This document shows, one piece after another, positions 16,284 to 25,198 of a stretch of 32,940 bases of DNA. The notes beneath the pieces were generated by a model. It searched no databases and was not told the DNA's origin. It saw only the letters and a list, made by a program, of their open reading frames with translations. Position numbers and translations under genes: made by a program. The DNA comes from Chloroflexota bacterium (lineage in GTDB: Bacteria; Chloroflexota; Anaerolineae; Anaerolineales; VGOW01), in NCBI GenBank assembly GCA_016213135.1, contig JACRBQ010000099.1:1-32940 (forward strand). Reading direction: 5' to 3'. The stretch's first letter is position 1; each line of letters opens with the position of its first letter.

Positions 16284-16892
16284 TTACATCCCCAACAACT
16301 TCCTCTGTTTCGCGATCAATCGAATCGCCTTTTTCACCAGCGCGCGGTGGGCGGGCATTTGGTGCCACGTGCTCGCGCCCGAGGGGTGCGGCAACGGCAC
16401 GACGATGCGCCCGTTTTGCTCCGACTGCGTGCCGATGATTTTCTCCAGCGGCAGTTTGGCCTCGAAGAATAGGGCAATCGCCAACCGGCCAATGGGGATG
16501 ATGAGCCGGGGGTTGACCAGCGCCATCTCCCGATCCAGCCACGGGCGGCACAGGGCCTGTTCTTCTTTGCCGGGTACCCGGTCGCCATGGCCGCCTGCGC
16601 TGCGGCCGGGATAGCATTTGGTCACCGCCGTCATATACATCTTTACCCGGAACTCCGCCTCGTCGAACCCGGCCTCGCCCAGCCACTCAAACAACCGCTT
16701 GCCGCTTCCGGCGTTGAACGGTCGTTTGACCACGGCCTCGGTGGGGCCGGGGGCTTGGCCGATGGTCATGATCGGGGCGGTATGTACGCCATGCACCACC
16801 GGGCCGGGCGCAATCCAATAGCCTGCTTGCTGGCATTTGCGGCAGGCGCGGATTTGTTCGTGGAGAGCGGCGAGGGCTTGTTGTTGGGGCAT
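16284..16892 (-). CDS. Uracil-DNA glycosylase, family 4-like with Fe-S cysteines
   Basis: This is a 202-residue protein from ATG 16892, four bases after the stop of the preceding DinB-like gene; a longer frame to 16991 only overlaps that gene. Four cysteines, Cys17 and Cys20 (CRKC), Cys93 and Cys115, have the spacing of the 4Fe-4S ligands of family 4 UDGs. The active-site motif is GQAPGPTEA (45-53) and the C-terminal motif is LPHPSGAS (167-174), matching GEAPG and HPS in the family. It removes uracil from DNA to start base-excision repair. The catalytic region has Gln where many family 4 enzymes have Glu (GEAPG), so activity or substrate range may differ. It is the last gene of the co-directional run starting at 24480. 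Confidence 0.8.
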   Translation of the reverse strand: MPQQQALAALHEQIRACRKCQQAGYWIAPGPVVHGVHTAPIMTIGQAPGPTEAVVKRPFNAGSGKRLFEWLGEAGFDEAEFRVKMYMTAVTKCYPGRSAGGHGDRVPGKEEQALCRPWLDREMALVNPRLIIPIGRLAIALFFEAKLPLEKIIGTQSEQNGRIVVPLPHPSGASTWHQMPAHRALVKKAIRLIAKQRKLLGM

Positions 16893-16896
16893 AAGT

Positions 16897-17412
16897 TTAG
16901 AAAGGGTATCCCCTGGCTCCCTGCACGCCCTTGAGCGCGGAGATTTCGCCTGCCATGTTGTGCAAGTGTCCCACCAGCAGCGCGCCGACAATCCAGCCCA
17001 CGGACCGCGTGCCCAGCCCGGCGCTCGAAAGGTCGCGCTCGGCGTCGAGGTCTTGCGGCTTTAGCGCTGTCACAATGCCCATTGCAGCGACATGAACGGC
17101 CATGGCGTAAGCCATGACTTGCGGCAAGTCCAGCCGCACCGAATGCGCCCAGTCCAGCTTCATGCTCCACTGCGGATCGCTGATGCCGGTTTTGCCCGCC
17201 CAGGCCCCGGCGTGCAGCGGCGCGCCGCCGGCAATTAAAATGTGGGCGATAGAGTCCTCGGACACCACTGCGTGGGCATACAGCGCGGCAATGGGGTTGG
17301 CAAGGCCCGTCGGCGTCCAGTGCGCCAACTCCGGGGTCAGGTCGGCCGTGACCATATCCAGCAGTTGCTGGGCAAAGGCGAGGTCGTGTTTGGCGAAGGT
17401 GATGGTGTCCAT
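16897..17412 (-). CDS. DinB-superfamily protein
   Basis: This is a 171-residue helical protein. It begins MDTITFAKHDLAFAQQLLDMV, and shows LYAHAVVSEDSIAHILI and a C-terminal VGHLHNMAGEIS, which place it in the DinB_2/DinB superfamily of four-helix metal-binding bundles. The His residues in the second helix and in the HLHNMAGE segment could bind metal, but the set is not the full canonical HxxxDxxH. The gene lies 38 bases after the cyclase gene and 4 bases before the uracil-DNA glycosylase. Its function is unknown; the family includes S-transferases and stress-induced proteins. It is clearly different from the DinB-like gene at 2630-3118. Confidence 0.68.
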   Translation of the reverse strand: MDTITFAKHDLAFAQQLLDMVTADLTPELAHWTPTGLANPIAALYAHAVVSEDSIAHILIAGGAPLHAGAWAGKTGISDPQWSMKLDWAHSVRLDLPQVMAYAMAVHVAAMGIVTALKPQDLDAERDLSSAGLGTRSVGWIVGALLVGHLHNMAGEISALKGVQGARGYPF

Positions 17413-17450
17413 GATGCGGTCTCCTGTGGGGCGATAGATAATCGGGAGGG

Positions 17451-20400
17451 TTACGTCAAAAGCAGTGCCCGCACATCGGGCTGATTGAGGAATGACTTCC
17501 GCAAATCCGGCGCGGGCACCGTATCGGCAATGGATTGCAGAAGGGCGCGGGCCTCCGTGTGCAACTGGGTTGCCAGAGCAGCGCGGCCGGCTTCATTTTC
17601 CAGCGAACCGAGCAGAGCCAGCGTTTGCCACAGCGGCCAACGCGCACCCAACGCTTCGGCCTCGGCGCGGGCCTGGTCGAGCGCAGCGCGCGCCGCAGAC
17701 GTGTCGCCGAGCGCGTGCAGCACCTGGGCATGAGCATTGAGGGCAGTGGCGTAATAGAGCCGCACTTTGCGGCGGCGCATTTCGGCGCACAGGTCGGCCA
17801 GCAGGGCGGCGGCCGGCGGCAGTTCGCCTTTGGCATAAGCCAACTCGGCCAGGGCCAGGGCAGAATGGATCCACTGCGGCGCCATGAAGGCAATGCACTC
17901 CCGGTAATTCAAGTGGTCGGCCAGAGCATCGGTCAGTGCTTCCGCCCGCGCCAGATTTCCCTGGCGAACGTGCAGCCGCACGCGGACAGCCACGGGCCAC
18001 GGGCGCACAATGGTCAGGGTTTGGGCGGCGTGTTCTTCCGCCGCGCTCGCGAGCCGGAATGCGTGTTTATACGCGCCAAGCTGCCCGAACACCCACCCAA
18101 GGTCGGCTTGAGTGAAGATGCCTACGGAAAGATTTTTCACCGGCTCGCCCACGGCAATAGCCGCCTGCATGAATTGGATGGCTCGGTCAAAGTCGCCGCG
18201 CTCCAAATGGGCCGCGCCCACCAGCGCGCGGCAGATGGCTTGTGAATCCAAATTGTTGGCATCGCGCCCCAGCTTGAACGCTTCGTCGGAGCGGGCGAGG
18301 GCAGCGTCGTATTCCCCGGCAAAGAGGTGTGTGAGAGCGCTGCTGGTGACTGTAGTTGCCAGCATGGGGAGGTTGCCCAGTTCGCGCCACAGAGCGCAGG
18401 CCTCGTCCACCACCGCGCGCTCGCGCCCGGTTTCGCCGCGCCCGGCATAGGCATACCATAGGTCGCTAAGGGCAAACGCCAATTGCTCGCGCAAATTCAA
18501 CTCGCGCGCCAGCGCCACGGCCTGCTCGCCGTAGTCGGCCCGCTGGCGAGGGTCGCCGACGGAGACGAGGTTATTGAGTGAGAAGGCCCAAAGGATCCGG
18601 GCTTCGGCGGCGCGGTCGCCCAGCTCACGCGCCAGAGGGATGGCTCTTTCGAGCATCGCGCGGCCCTGTTCCGGGTTATGCGCCGGGTTGGCCGTGCTGT
18701 AGATAATCGCCCCCGAAGTGAGGGCGGCCAGTTCCATTTTCTTGTCGCCGCGAGCGCGGGCGGCGGTTTCCATGTTGCGGTAGTTCGCCAGCGCCTCCTC
18801 AAAGCGGCTGATCAATTCCAGCGCGCGGCCCCGGCGGCTGAAGAGGTGGAGTAGCGCCTCGTTGCCGATGAGGCACGCGCCGGCCAGTTCAATTGACTGG
18901 CCGTAGTGCATGACGGCCTCGGCATTGGCATAGGCGGCAAACGCCGAGTCGCCGGCTTGCGTGAAATAGTTGAGGGCGCGGGCGTTGTCGCCGCCCAAAA
19001 GAAAGTGCCGGCCGAGCAGCGAGGCCAATTCGCCGGTGCGCTCAGGGTAGGTGCGCTCGAGCGCCTGGCCCACCCGCCGGTGCAAGTCTTTACGGTCTTG
19101 CTTCACAAGCGAGTTATAGGCCGCCTCCTGCATCAGTGCGTGCCGGAAAAGGTATTCCAATTCCGGCACGGTGATTTCGGGATGGATGAAGCCGGACGAC
19201 TCCAGCAGCGGTAATTGCCGGGTGGCGGCCACAATCTGATCCAATATCCGCACGGCGAACTGCCGCCCGATCACCGCGGCGACGCGCAACGTCCGCTTGG
19301 CCTCGTCCACCAGCCGGTCGATGCGCGCCGCCAGCAGCCCTTGCAGATTGTCGGGGATGCGGGCGAGCGCCGCTTCCTGCGCTGCGGACCAGCGCGTTCC
19401 GTGTTGTGCGATCGCGCCCTGGTCAATCAACATGCGAATGACTTCCTCGACGAAGAACGGATTGCCCTCGGCTTTCTGCAGGATGATGGCGCGGATGTGA
19501 TCGGGCAGGGCTTCCACTTCCAGCAAATTGGTGACCAGTTGGCGGCTGTGGGCCTCGGTGAGGGGCAGCAGGTTGAGGCGGATGAAGTGGTTGTCGAAGG
19601 CGCCCTGTGCGGCGTCGATCAAAGCCCAACCGGGGGCATCGGTGTCGGGGCGGGTGACAAAGCAAAACAGGAGGGGCGCTTCTGTCCCCAGTGGCAGCAA
19701 ATTAGCCAGCAGCGCCACCGACGAGGGGTCGGCCCAGTGAACATCTTCGCAAATGAGGCCGAGGGGCTGGCGAGCGGCCAGTTCGCGGAGCAATGCGGCC
19801 ATTGCCTTGTAGTAATTGGACTGGAGCGTCTGCGGGTCGAGCGCGGTCACCCGTTCCAAATCGTCGCCTGCCAATTCCAATGACAGCAAGTGCGCCAGAT
19901 AGGGATAGGTTGCGGCCTGTGCGTAGGTGAGTGCCAGCAGCGCGGCGCGCATCTCCGGTTCGGCGGCGGTGGCGGCCACGCCCATCAGCGAACGAAGGAG
20001 ATCGATGAGCAAGTGGTAGGCCAACCCGTGCCCATACGAAAGGCAGCGGCCCTCGGCCCAGCGAACGTGAGCCGCGCGCGATTTCCACTCGGCGAGCAGC
20101 CGGCTTTTGCCGAGGCCCGGTTCGCCCACAATGGCAACGGCCGTGCCGTGTGCGGCCGCCCCTTCGAGCGCGGCGCCGGCGCTCAGCAGCACGGCGAGTT
20201 CGGCATCGCGGCCCACCATGGGGCTTTCGAACCCGGCCAGTCCGCGCACGCGACTCGGCTGCGTTTTGGGGCCGCGCACTTCAAACACCTGCACCGGCTC
20301 ACTCTTGCCCTTGACTTCGACGAGGCCGACATCCGCGCAATCGAACACCGGCGCGATAAACCGCTGGGTATGTTCGGAGATCAGCACGGTCATGGGCCGG

Positions 20401-20996
20401 GCTGCCGATTGCATGCGGGCGGCGAGGTTCACCGCATCGCCCATGGCGGTGTATTCGTATTTGAGATCGCTGCCCACGTTGCCCACCACCACGCTGCCGG
20501 TGTTCAGCCCCACGCGAATGGCAAACTCGATGTGGTGCTGGCGGCGCACTTCCTCGGCGTAGCTGCGCGCGGCGGCCAGCATATCCAGCGCGGTGAGCGC
20601 GGCGCGCACGGGGTCGTCTTCGTGGGCCACCGGCGCGCCAAAAAATGCCAGGATGGCATCGCCCATCAATCGGGCGATGGTGCCCTCGTAGCGATAGACG
20701 ACAGGCGATAGCCGGTCGAACGCGTGGTTCATGATCGCCGTCCAGTCGTCCGGGTCCATGCCCTCGGCCAGGGCGGTCGAGCCGACGACATCGGCAAAGA
20801 GGCAGGTGACGAGTTTGCGCTCACCCACGAGATGGGCGGCGCGCATTTTGTCGGCCAGCGGCAGCGGGGTGGCAGCGGCCAGGCGGCTCAGACGGGTCTC
20901 GTCCGTTTGGGTGGCGAGGTTCATGGGCTGGCCGCAGTTGAAGCAGAAGCGGGCGTTAGCAGGGTTGACCGTTTGGCAATGAGGGCAGGTCATCAT
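17451..20996 (-). CDS. Class III adenylate/guanylate cyclase - AAA/NB-ARC-like ATPase - TPR protein with N-terminal zinc ribbon
   Basis: This is an 1181-residue multidomain protein. Residues 4-21 form a zinc ribbon (CPHC...CFNC). Residues about 58-230 are a class III cyclase: LFADVVGST (Asp69), LMGDAILAFFG (Asp113) and YTAMGDAVNLAARMQ with the transition-state Asn and Arg. The usual Lys in the KxxGD position is Arg109, which may affect substrate choice. Residues about 265-600 are an AAA-type ATPase (VGEPGLGKSR Walker A; LICEDVHWADPSS Walker B). The remaining roughly 550 residues are TPR-like helical repeats. It is cytosolic, with no membrane segment. Such proteins combine NTPase scaffolding with cyclic-nucleotide synthesis. 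It starts 12 bases after the CoA-binding gene and lies near a kinase with a cNMP-binding domain, suggesting a signalling link. Confidence 0.87.
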   Translation of the reverse strand: MMTCPHCQTVNPANARFCFNCGQPMNLATQTDETRLSRLAAATPLPLADKMRAAHLVGERKLVTCLFADVVGSTALAEGMDPDDWTAIMNHAFDRLSPVVYRYEGTIARLMGDAILAFFGAPVAHEDDPVRAALTALDMLAAARSYAEEVRRQHHIEFAIRVGLNTGSVVVGNVGSDLKYEYTAMGDAVNLAARMQSAARPMTVLISEHTQRFIAPVFDCADVGLVEVKGKSEPVQVFEVRGPKTQPSRVRGLAGFESPMVGRDAELAVLLSAGAALEGAAAHGTAVAIVGEPGLGKSRLLAEWKSRAAHVRWAEGRCLSYGHGLAYHLLIDLLRSLMGVAATAAEPEMRAALLALTYAQAATYPYLAHLLSLELAGDDLERVTALDPQTLQSNYYKAMAALLRELAARQPLGLICEDVHWADPSSVALLANLLPLGTEAPLLFCFVTRPDTDAPGWALIDAAQGAFDNHFIRLNLLPLTEAHSRQLVTNLLEVEALPDHIRAIILQKAEGNPFFVEEVIRMLIDQGAIAQHGTRWSAAQEAALARIPDNLQGLLAARIDRLVDEAKRTLRVAAVIGRQFAVRILDQIVAATRQLPLLESSGFIHPEITVPELEYLFRHALMQEAAYNSLVKQDRKDLHRRVGQALERTYPERTGELASLLGRHFLLGGDNARALNYFTQAGDSAFAAYANAEAVMHYGQSIELAGACLIGNEALLHLFSRRGRALELISRFEEALANYRNMETAARARGDKKMELAALTSGAIIYSTANPAHNPEQGRAMLERAIPLARELGDRAAEARILWAFSLNNLVSVGDPRQRADYGEQAVALARELNLREQLAFALSDLWYAYAGRGETGRERAVVDEACALWRELGNLPMLATTVTSSALTHLFAGEYDAALARSDEAFKLGRDANNLDSQAICRALVGAAHLERGDFDRAIQFMQAAIAVGEPVKNLSVGIFTQADLGWVFGQLGAYKHAFRLASAAEEHAAQTLTIVRPWPVAVRVRLHVRQGNLARAEALTDALADHLNYRECIAFMAPQWIHSALALAELAYAKGELPPAAALLADLCAEMRRRKVRLYYATALNAHAQVLHALGDTSAARAALDQARAEAEALGARWPLWQTLALLGSLENEAGRAALATQLHTEARALLQSIADTVPAPDLRKSFLNQPDVRALLLT

Positions 20997-21008
20997 CAGG
21001 CGGGGAAT

Positions 21009-21422
21009 TTATCCAAACAGCATCCGGTGCGTGGCGCGCATGCAGGCGTTCTGCACCACTTGCAGCCCGGCGGCCTCGGCCCTGGCGGCAGCTTCGGGGT
21101 TGGATATGCCTTCCTGCATCCACACCACTCTGGCCCCGATTTTGATAGCCTGATCCACAAACGGCGGCACGTCTTCGGATTTACGGAAGAGCTGCACCAC
21201 GTCCACTTTGCCGGGGATGGAGAGCAGATCGGGGTAGGCTTTCTCGCCAAAGATTTCCGTGGCTTTGGGGTTCACCGGGATGATCTTGTAGCCCTTGTCT
21301 TTGAGGTAAGACACGATCCAGTAGCTGTCTTTTTCATCGCTGGCCGACAACCCCACGCTGGCGATGACGTGGACGGATTGCAGAATGGCTTTGATCGTCT
21401 GAAGTTCGGGTGGCAGTTCCAT
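21009..21422 (-). CDS. CoA-binding (CoA_binding_2, YccU-like) Rossmann protein
   Basis: This 137-residue single-domain protein has the CoA_binding_2 pattern: [27 protein letters not shown], then [13 protein letters not shown] (VNP motif), [30 protein letters not shown] and an NACM segment near the C-terminus, where the family has a conserved Cys. Members bind CoA or acyl-CoA, and some are thought to be covalently modified or redox-sensitive; the physiological role is poorly known. It starts two bases after the stop of the histidine kinase gene, so translation is probably coupled. The context (sensor kinase, flavoprotein regulator, cyclase) suggests a metabolic-state sensor (inference). Confidence 0.87.
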   Translation of the reverse strand: MELPPELQTIKAILQSVHVIASVGLSASDEKDSYWIVSYLKDKGYKIIPVNPKATEIFGEKAYPDLLSIPGKVDVVQLFRKSEDVPPFVDQAIKIGARVVWMQEGISNPEAAARAEAAGLQVVQNACMRATHRMLFG

Positions 21423-21424
21423 GA

Positions 21425-22816
21425 TTAGCCTCGCTTGAGCTGAAGTGGTAACGTCACCTGAAAACAGGTGTTGCCCGGTTTCGAGGTGACCCGAATCTGG
21501 CCGTAATGTTTGTGAATGATGTTGTAGGCGATGTGCAGCCCCAGCCCGGTGCCCACGCCCGGCGGCTTGGTGGTGAAGAACGGTTCGAAGATGCGCGGCT
21601 GGATGTCGGGTGGGATGCCGGGGCCGGTGTCGGCAATTTCCACGACGACGTTGCCACCGGCGACAAACGTGCCCACCCGGATCTCGCCCGCGCCGCCCAT
21701 GGCGTCAATGGCGTTATCGAGGATGTTCGTCCACACCTGATTCAATTCGCTGCCGTAGGCCTCGATGCGCGGCAGGTCGGGGGCATAGTGGCGGCTGATG
21801 GTCACGCCTTGATCGAGTTTGTGCCGCAGGATGACCAGCGTGTTCTCGATCCCCTCGCGCACGTCGATTTCCTGAATGGGCGCTTGATCCAAATAGGAAT
21901 AGGCCTTGACCGATTTGACGATCTCGGAGATGCGCTCGGCCCCGGTGTGTAACTCACCCAGCAAGGCTTGCACCGAACCGCCCGCGCCCAACCATTGCAG
22001 CACGGCGGCCAGTTGCTCCGGCGAAAAGTCGTCGCCGACCGTTGCCAGCCGCTCGCTGTCCCAGCCCAGCGAAGCCAGCGCAGGTGCAAGGTCCCAGGCC
22101 TCGGGCACGCCGCGCTCGTCCAGCCACGTTTCCAGCGCGTGCTCGCGGTCAATGTGCGCCAGCGGGTCGGCGTCGGCGGGGGCGGGCGGGTGTGCGGCCA
22201 ATTCGGCCAACAACGTGTTCACGATTTGAGTCTGGGTCGGGGTGAGGGCCAACCCGGTCAGTTTGTTGCTGGTCTGTTGCAGTCGGTCGGTCGCCTCGCG
22301 CAATTGGGCGGCGCTTCGCCGCACGGCCGCTGCCGGGTTGTTGAGTTCGTGAGCCAGCCCCGCCGCCAGGGTGCCCAGCGCGGCCATCTTTTCGCTCTGC
22401 CGCAGCAGCGCTTCGTTCTGCCGCAGGCGCGCGCTCACCGTGTGCAGAATGGTGAGCGCCGCCGAAGTGCTGGACGACACGAGCTGGTGAAAGGCATCGG
22501 CGTGCACCATGAGCACGCGGCTGTCACGCAGGGCGCGCACCGTGGCGGAGCGGGGCGCGTGATCCAGCAGCGACATTTCGCCGATGAACTCGCCCGGCTC
22601 ACGCACGGCAATCACGATGTCGCTGCGGTCGGAGCGTTTGATGATTTCAAACTCGCCATCCAGCACCACGTACATCGAGTCGCCGCGGTCGCCTTCTTCC
22701 ATGAGCAGGCTGCCCGCGGCCACTTCCATCGGGCGGGCCTGTTCGGCCAGCCAGTCAAGGTCGGCCTGGGGCAATTCCGCAAACAGGGGCAGCCGCCGCA
22801 GAAACTCCGCGTTCAT
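21425..22816 (-). CDS. Sensor histidine kinase with N-terminal cyclic-nucleotide-binding domain
   Basis: This is a 463-residue soluble kinase from ATG 22816, eight bases after the stop of the response regulator gene. The frame stays open upstream to 23497, but that part is only a shadow of the flavoprotein gene. Residues 1 to about 130 are a CRP-type cNMP-binding domain; the phosphate cassette [21 protein letters not shown], split here at residues 75-95, keeps Glu80, Arg89 and Ser90 as in cAMP-binding CRP. Then come [18 protein letters not shown] (H box, His156), an N box [25 protein letters not shown] and [17 protein letters not shown]. It is cytosolic and probably phosphorylates the adjacent receiver-flavoprotein. 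A cyclase gene two positions downstream could supply its ligand (inference). Confidence 0.87.
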   Translation of the reverse strand: MNAEFLRRLPLFAELPQADLDWLAEQARPMEVAAGSLLMEEGDRGDSMYVVLDGEFEIIKRSDRSDIVIAVREPGEFIGEMSLLDHAPRSATVRALRDSRVLMVHADAFHQLVSSSTSAALTILHTVSARLRQNEALLRQSEKMAALGTLAAGLAHELNNPAAAVRRSAAQLREATDRLQQTSNKLTGLALTPTQTQIVNTLLAELAAHPPAPADADPLAHIDREHALETWLDERGVPEAWDLAPALASLGWDSERLATVGDDFSPEQLAAVLQWLGAGGSVQALLGELHTGAERISEIVKSVKAYSYLDQAPIQEIDVREGIENTLVILRHKLDQGVTISRHYAPDLPRIEAYGSELNQVWTNILDNAIDAMGGAGEIRVGTFVAGGNVVVEIADTGPGIPPDIQPRIFEPFFTTKPPGVGTGLGLHIAYNIIHKHYGQIRVTSKPGNTCFQVTLPLQLKRG

Positions 22817-22824
22817 TGGGGGCG

Positions 22825-24480
22825 TTATAGTGTTTTGAGGTATTGCCGGATCATGGCAACGGCCACGCCGCCTTCGCCGGCGGCCGAGGCCACGCGGTGG
22901 TTGGTGCCAAAGCGCACGTCGCCCGCGGCGAAGATTCCGGGCACACTGGTCTCCAGCAGCAGCGGGTCGCGCGGCAGAGGCCAGCCTGCGGGCCGTTTGC
23001 CATCGCGCAGCAGGTCGAGGCCGGTGAGCACGTAGCCCTTGGGTTCGCACAACACCACATCCGCCACGAGGGCGCTTTGCGGCCGCACGCCGATGAACAC
23101 AAACAGCGCCGCCGCCGGCAGCGTTTGCTCCTGCCCGGTGACTGTGTTTTTGATCACCACCGCTTCCAGCTTGTCCGTGCCTTTCGCCTCGATCAGATCG
23201 GTGTCCAGCAGGATTTCGATCTTCTCGTTTTGTTTCAGCGCGTCGAGCAGGTACTGCGAGGCGGTGGCCTGCGGGCCGCGAATGAGCATGGTGACTTTGC
23301 GGGCGAAGCGGCTGAGGAACATGGCCCCTTGCCCGGCAGAGTTTGCGCCGCCCACCACGGCCACATCCTGATCCTGATAGAAGTGCGCCTCGGTGTGGGC
23401 TGCGGCGTAGTAAATTCCGCGCCCGGTCAGTTCGGCTGCGCCGGGCATGGTCAGGGTGTGGAACGACGCGCCGCACGCCAGCAGCACGGCGTGGCACGAC
23501 ACTTCGGAGCCGTCGGCGAAGGCGACCACGCGATAGGGATCCTGCAGTCGCACTTTGGTGGCCGTTTGGGCCGAGATGATTTCAGCGCCGAGACGTTTAG
23601 CTTGCGCCATGGCGCGGCGGGTGAGGTCGCCGCCGGAGATGCCGTTGGGGAAGCCGAGGTAGTTTTCGATCTTGGGACTGCTGCCCGCTTGTCCGCCCGG
23701 CGCTTGCCGTTCGACCAGCAGGACACTTAACCCCTCGGAACTGGCATACACGGCCCCGGCCAGCCCCGCCGGGCCGCCGCCGATGATGACCACGTCGTAA
23801 AACGGCAGGGCCGCTTTGGTCGCCAGCCCGGCCTTCTCAGCCAGCGCCCGGATGCCGGGCTGAACCAGCGCCGAGCCGTCGGGAAAGAACACCACCGGAA
23901 TTTTGAGCGCCCCGCCGCCCTGCGCTTCGGCAAGTGCGCGCGCTTTGGGGTCGGCCTCCACGTCCAACCACTGGTAGGGAATCTGGTGCCGCACCAAAAA
24001 GTCTTTGAGGGTGTGCGACTCGGGCGACCACAGCGTGCCCGCGATGCGGATGCCGTCGTAGGGCAGGCGGACGTTGGCTTTCCAGTCCGTCAGCAAATCG
24101 TCGATCACCGGATAGAGATTCTCCTCCGGTGGATCCCACGGCTTCATGAGGTAGTGGTCGAGGGCCACTTTATTGATGGAGTTGATGGCGGCTTCGGTGT
24201 CGGCGTAGGCCGTGAGCAGCACTTTGCGCGCTTCGGGGAAGATGGCGCGAGCCTGTTCCAGAAACTGCACGCCGGTCATCTGCGGCATGCGCTGGTCCAC
24301 GCAGAACAGGGCCACGACGCCGTTGCGCTGCTCGAGCTGCCGGACGTAATCCAGCGCGGCGGTAGCCAGGTTCACTTTGGTGATCTGGTAATCGCGGCCA
24401 TAGTGGCGGCGCATGTCGCGCTCGACGGCGTTGAGCACTACGGGGTCATCGTCCACTACAAGGATTACAGGTTTGCTCAT
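22825..24480 (-). CDS. Response regulator - glutaredoxin-like - thioredoxin-reductase-like flavoprotein fusion lacking CxxC motifs
   Basis: This is a 551-residue protein from ATG 24480, with GAGG about 11 bases upstream. Residues 1 to about 125 are a complete receiver domain (Asp10-12, phospho-acceptor Asp62, Thr90, Lys113). Residues about 145-215 look like a glutaredoxin/thioredoxin fold whose active site reads WSPESH, without cysteines. Residues about 225-551 are thioredoxin-reductase-like: GGGPAGLAGAVYAS for FAD, VAVVGGANSAGQGAMFLSR for NAD(P)H and IFAAGDVR near the end. Where TrxB carries CATC, this protein has YYAAAHTEA. It may thus reduce something other than a disulfide, or act as an NAD(P)H/FAD sensor gated by phosphorylation. 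Similar fused response regulator/TrxR proteins are known in annotation databases; their output is poorly understood. Confidence 0.87.
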   Translation of the reverse strand: MSKPVILVVDDDPVVLNAVERDMRRHYGRDYQITKVNLATAALDYVRQLEQRNGVVALFCVDQRMPQMTGVQFLEQARAIFPEARKVLLTAYADTEAAINSINKVALDHYLMKPWDPPEENLYPVIDDLLTDWKANVRLPYDGIRIAGTLWSPESHTLKDFLVRHQIPYQWLDVEADPKARALAEAQGGGALKIPVVFFPDGSALVQPGIRALAEKAGLATKAALPFYDVVIIGGGPAGLAGAVYASSEGLSVLLVERQAPGGQAGSSPKIENYLGFPNGISGGDLTRRAMAQAKRLGAEIISAQTATKVRLQDPYRVVAFADGSEVSCHAVLLACGASFHTLTMPGAAELTGRGIYYAAAHTEAHFYQDQDVAVVGGANSAGQGAMFLSRFARKVTMLIRGPQATASQYLLDALKQNEKIEILLDTDLIEAKGTDKLEAVVIKNTVTGQEQTLPAAALFVFIGVRPQSALVADVVLCEPKGYVLTGLDLLRDGKRPAGWPLPRDPLLLETSVPGIFAAGDVRFGTNHRVASAAGEGGVAVAMIRQYLKTL

Positions 24481-24560
24481 ATGCAGAGTCCTCACTGGAA
24501 CGGGGTGGAATGCCGCAAGTTGGCGGGATCAAAAAACGGACTGGATTGCTCCACATTTTA

Positions 24561-24614
24561 CCCCCTCCGGCGGAAAGTTACCGTCACCCGTGCGTACCGG
24601 GTGGGGCGAGGGGG
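24561..24614. repeat. GC-rich nested inverted repeat between Nudix and flavoprotein genes
   Basis: Outer arms CCCCCTC (24561-24567) and GAGGGGG (24608-24614) enclose inner arms CACCCG (24585-24590) and CGGGTG (24598-24603). On the minus strand this would form a hairpin downstream of the Nudix gene (stop at 24665) and about 80 bases upstream of the receiver-flavoprotein start. It could act as a terminator-like structure, but no T-run follows. It resembles widespread GC-rich repetitive palindromes. Confidence 0.45.
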
Positions 24615-24628
24615 CAGGCGGGCATCAA

Positions 24629-24656
24629 GCACAAGGCACAAGGCACAAGGCACAAG
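24629..24656. repeat. Four tandem copies of a 7-base unit (GCACAAG)
   Basis: The unit GCACAAG is repeated four times without a break, directly followed by GCCC. It lies just past the Nudix stop codon in the non-coding gap of 24481-24664. This is a short slippage-prone microsatellite; no binding protein or function is evident. Confidence 0.8.
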
Positions 24657-24664
24657 GCCCGCCG

Positions 24665-25141
24665 CTACGGTTTGAGGTCGGTGTGCACGAGGTGCATAGT
24701 GTGCGCCGGCAACGCCTGCAGCCCCCGCCGGAGGAAGGTGGGGTACAGCGGCAATTCGTCCAACGTGGCGAGCGGGTGCCATTGGAAGATCAGCGGCTTG
24801 CCGTCTTCGACGCCGGGGAAGGTGCCGCGCCGGTACGCGGGCGAGTCCGGCGCCAGGGTCATGAGGAAGTAAAAGGCCAGTTCGTGGTGGCGCATGCCCT
24901 CGTGATCAAAGAAATTCTCGACCACGTAAACCAGCCAATCCACGTTGACGGATTCGCCCATCTCTTCCAGCATTTCGCGGCGCAGCGTGTCGGCGGCAGG
25001 CTCCAGCAGTTCGCCCGTGCCGCCGGGCAGCGACCAGTAGTCGTCCGTTTCCAAACGGTGCAGCAGCACCCGGTCGTTATGCAACGCAATGCCCACGATG
25101 CGGAATTTGAAGCGGGTGTTGTCGGCGGTGATGGTGATCAT
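24665..25141 (-). CDS. Nudix hydrolase
   Basis: This is a 158-residue protein from ATG 25141 (MITITADNTRFKFRIVG); a longer frame to 25195 is not supported. The Nudix box is GTGELLEPAADTLRREMLEE followed by MGE, which fits GX5EX7REUXEEXG. It hydrolyses a nucleoside diphosphate linked to another group, using Mg2+. The surrounding WSLPGG and the C-terminal FQWHPLATLDELPLYP segment are typical of housekeeping or MutT-like Nudix proteins; the substrate cannot be read from the sequence. It is transcribed towards the flavoprotein gene but separated from it by about 180 bases holding a hairpin and a tandem repeat. Confidence 0.85.
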   Translation of the reverse strand: MITITADNTRFKFRIVGIALHNDRVLLHRLETDDYWSLPGGTGELLEPAADTLRREMLEEMGESVNVDWLVYVVENFFDHEGMRHHELAFYFLMTLAPDSPAYRRGTFPGVEDGKPLIFQWHPLATLDELPLYPTFLRRGLQALPAHTMHLVHTDLKP

Positions 25142-25198
25142 TCTGGCTCGCTTTCCTAAATCCCACGAAGGGGATAGAATCATCGGTAATGGCAAAGT

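Noticed and set aside
21968-23035. 355-codon plus-strand open frame
   Set aside because: Antisense to the kinase and flavoprotein genes; composition (Arg, Gly, His, Gln-rich) is typical of a GC-rich shadow.
22817-23497. Long N-terminal extension of the histidine kinase
   Set aside because: The extension reads through the flavoprotein gene in another frame and is a low-complexity Arg/Ala/Gly shadow; the cNMP domain begins at the ATG at 22816.
24629-24656. Possible CRISPR-like repeat array
   Set aside because: The units are only 7 bases, directly adjacent and without spacers; no cas genes are near. It is a microsatellite.
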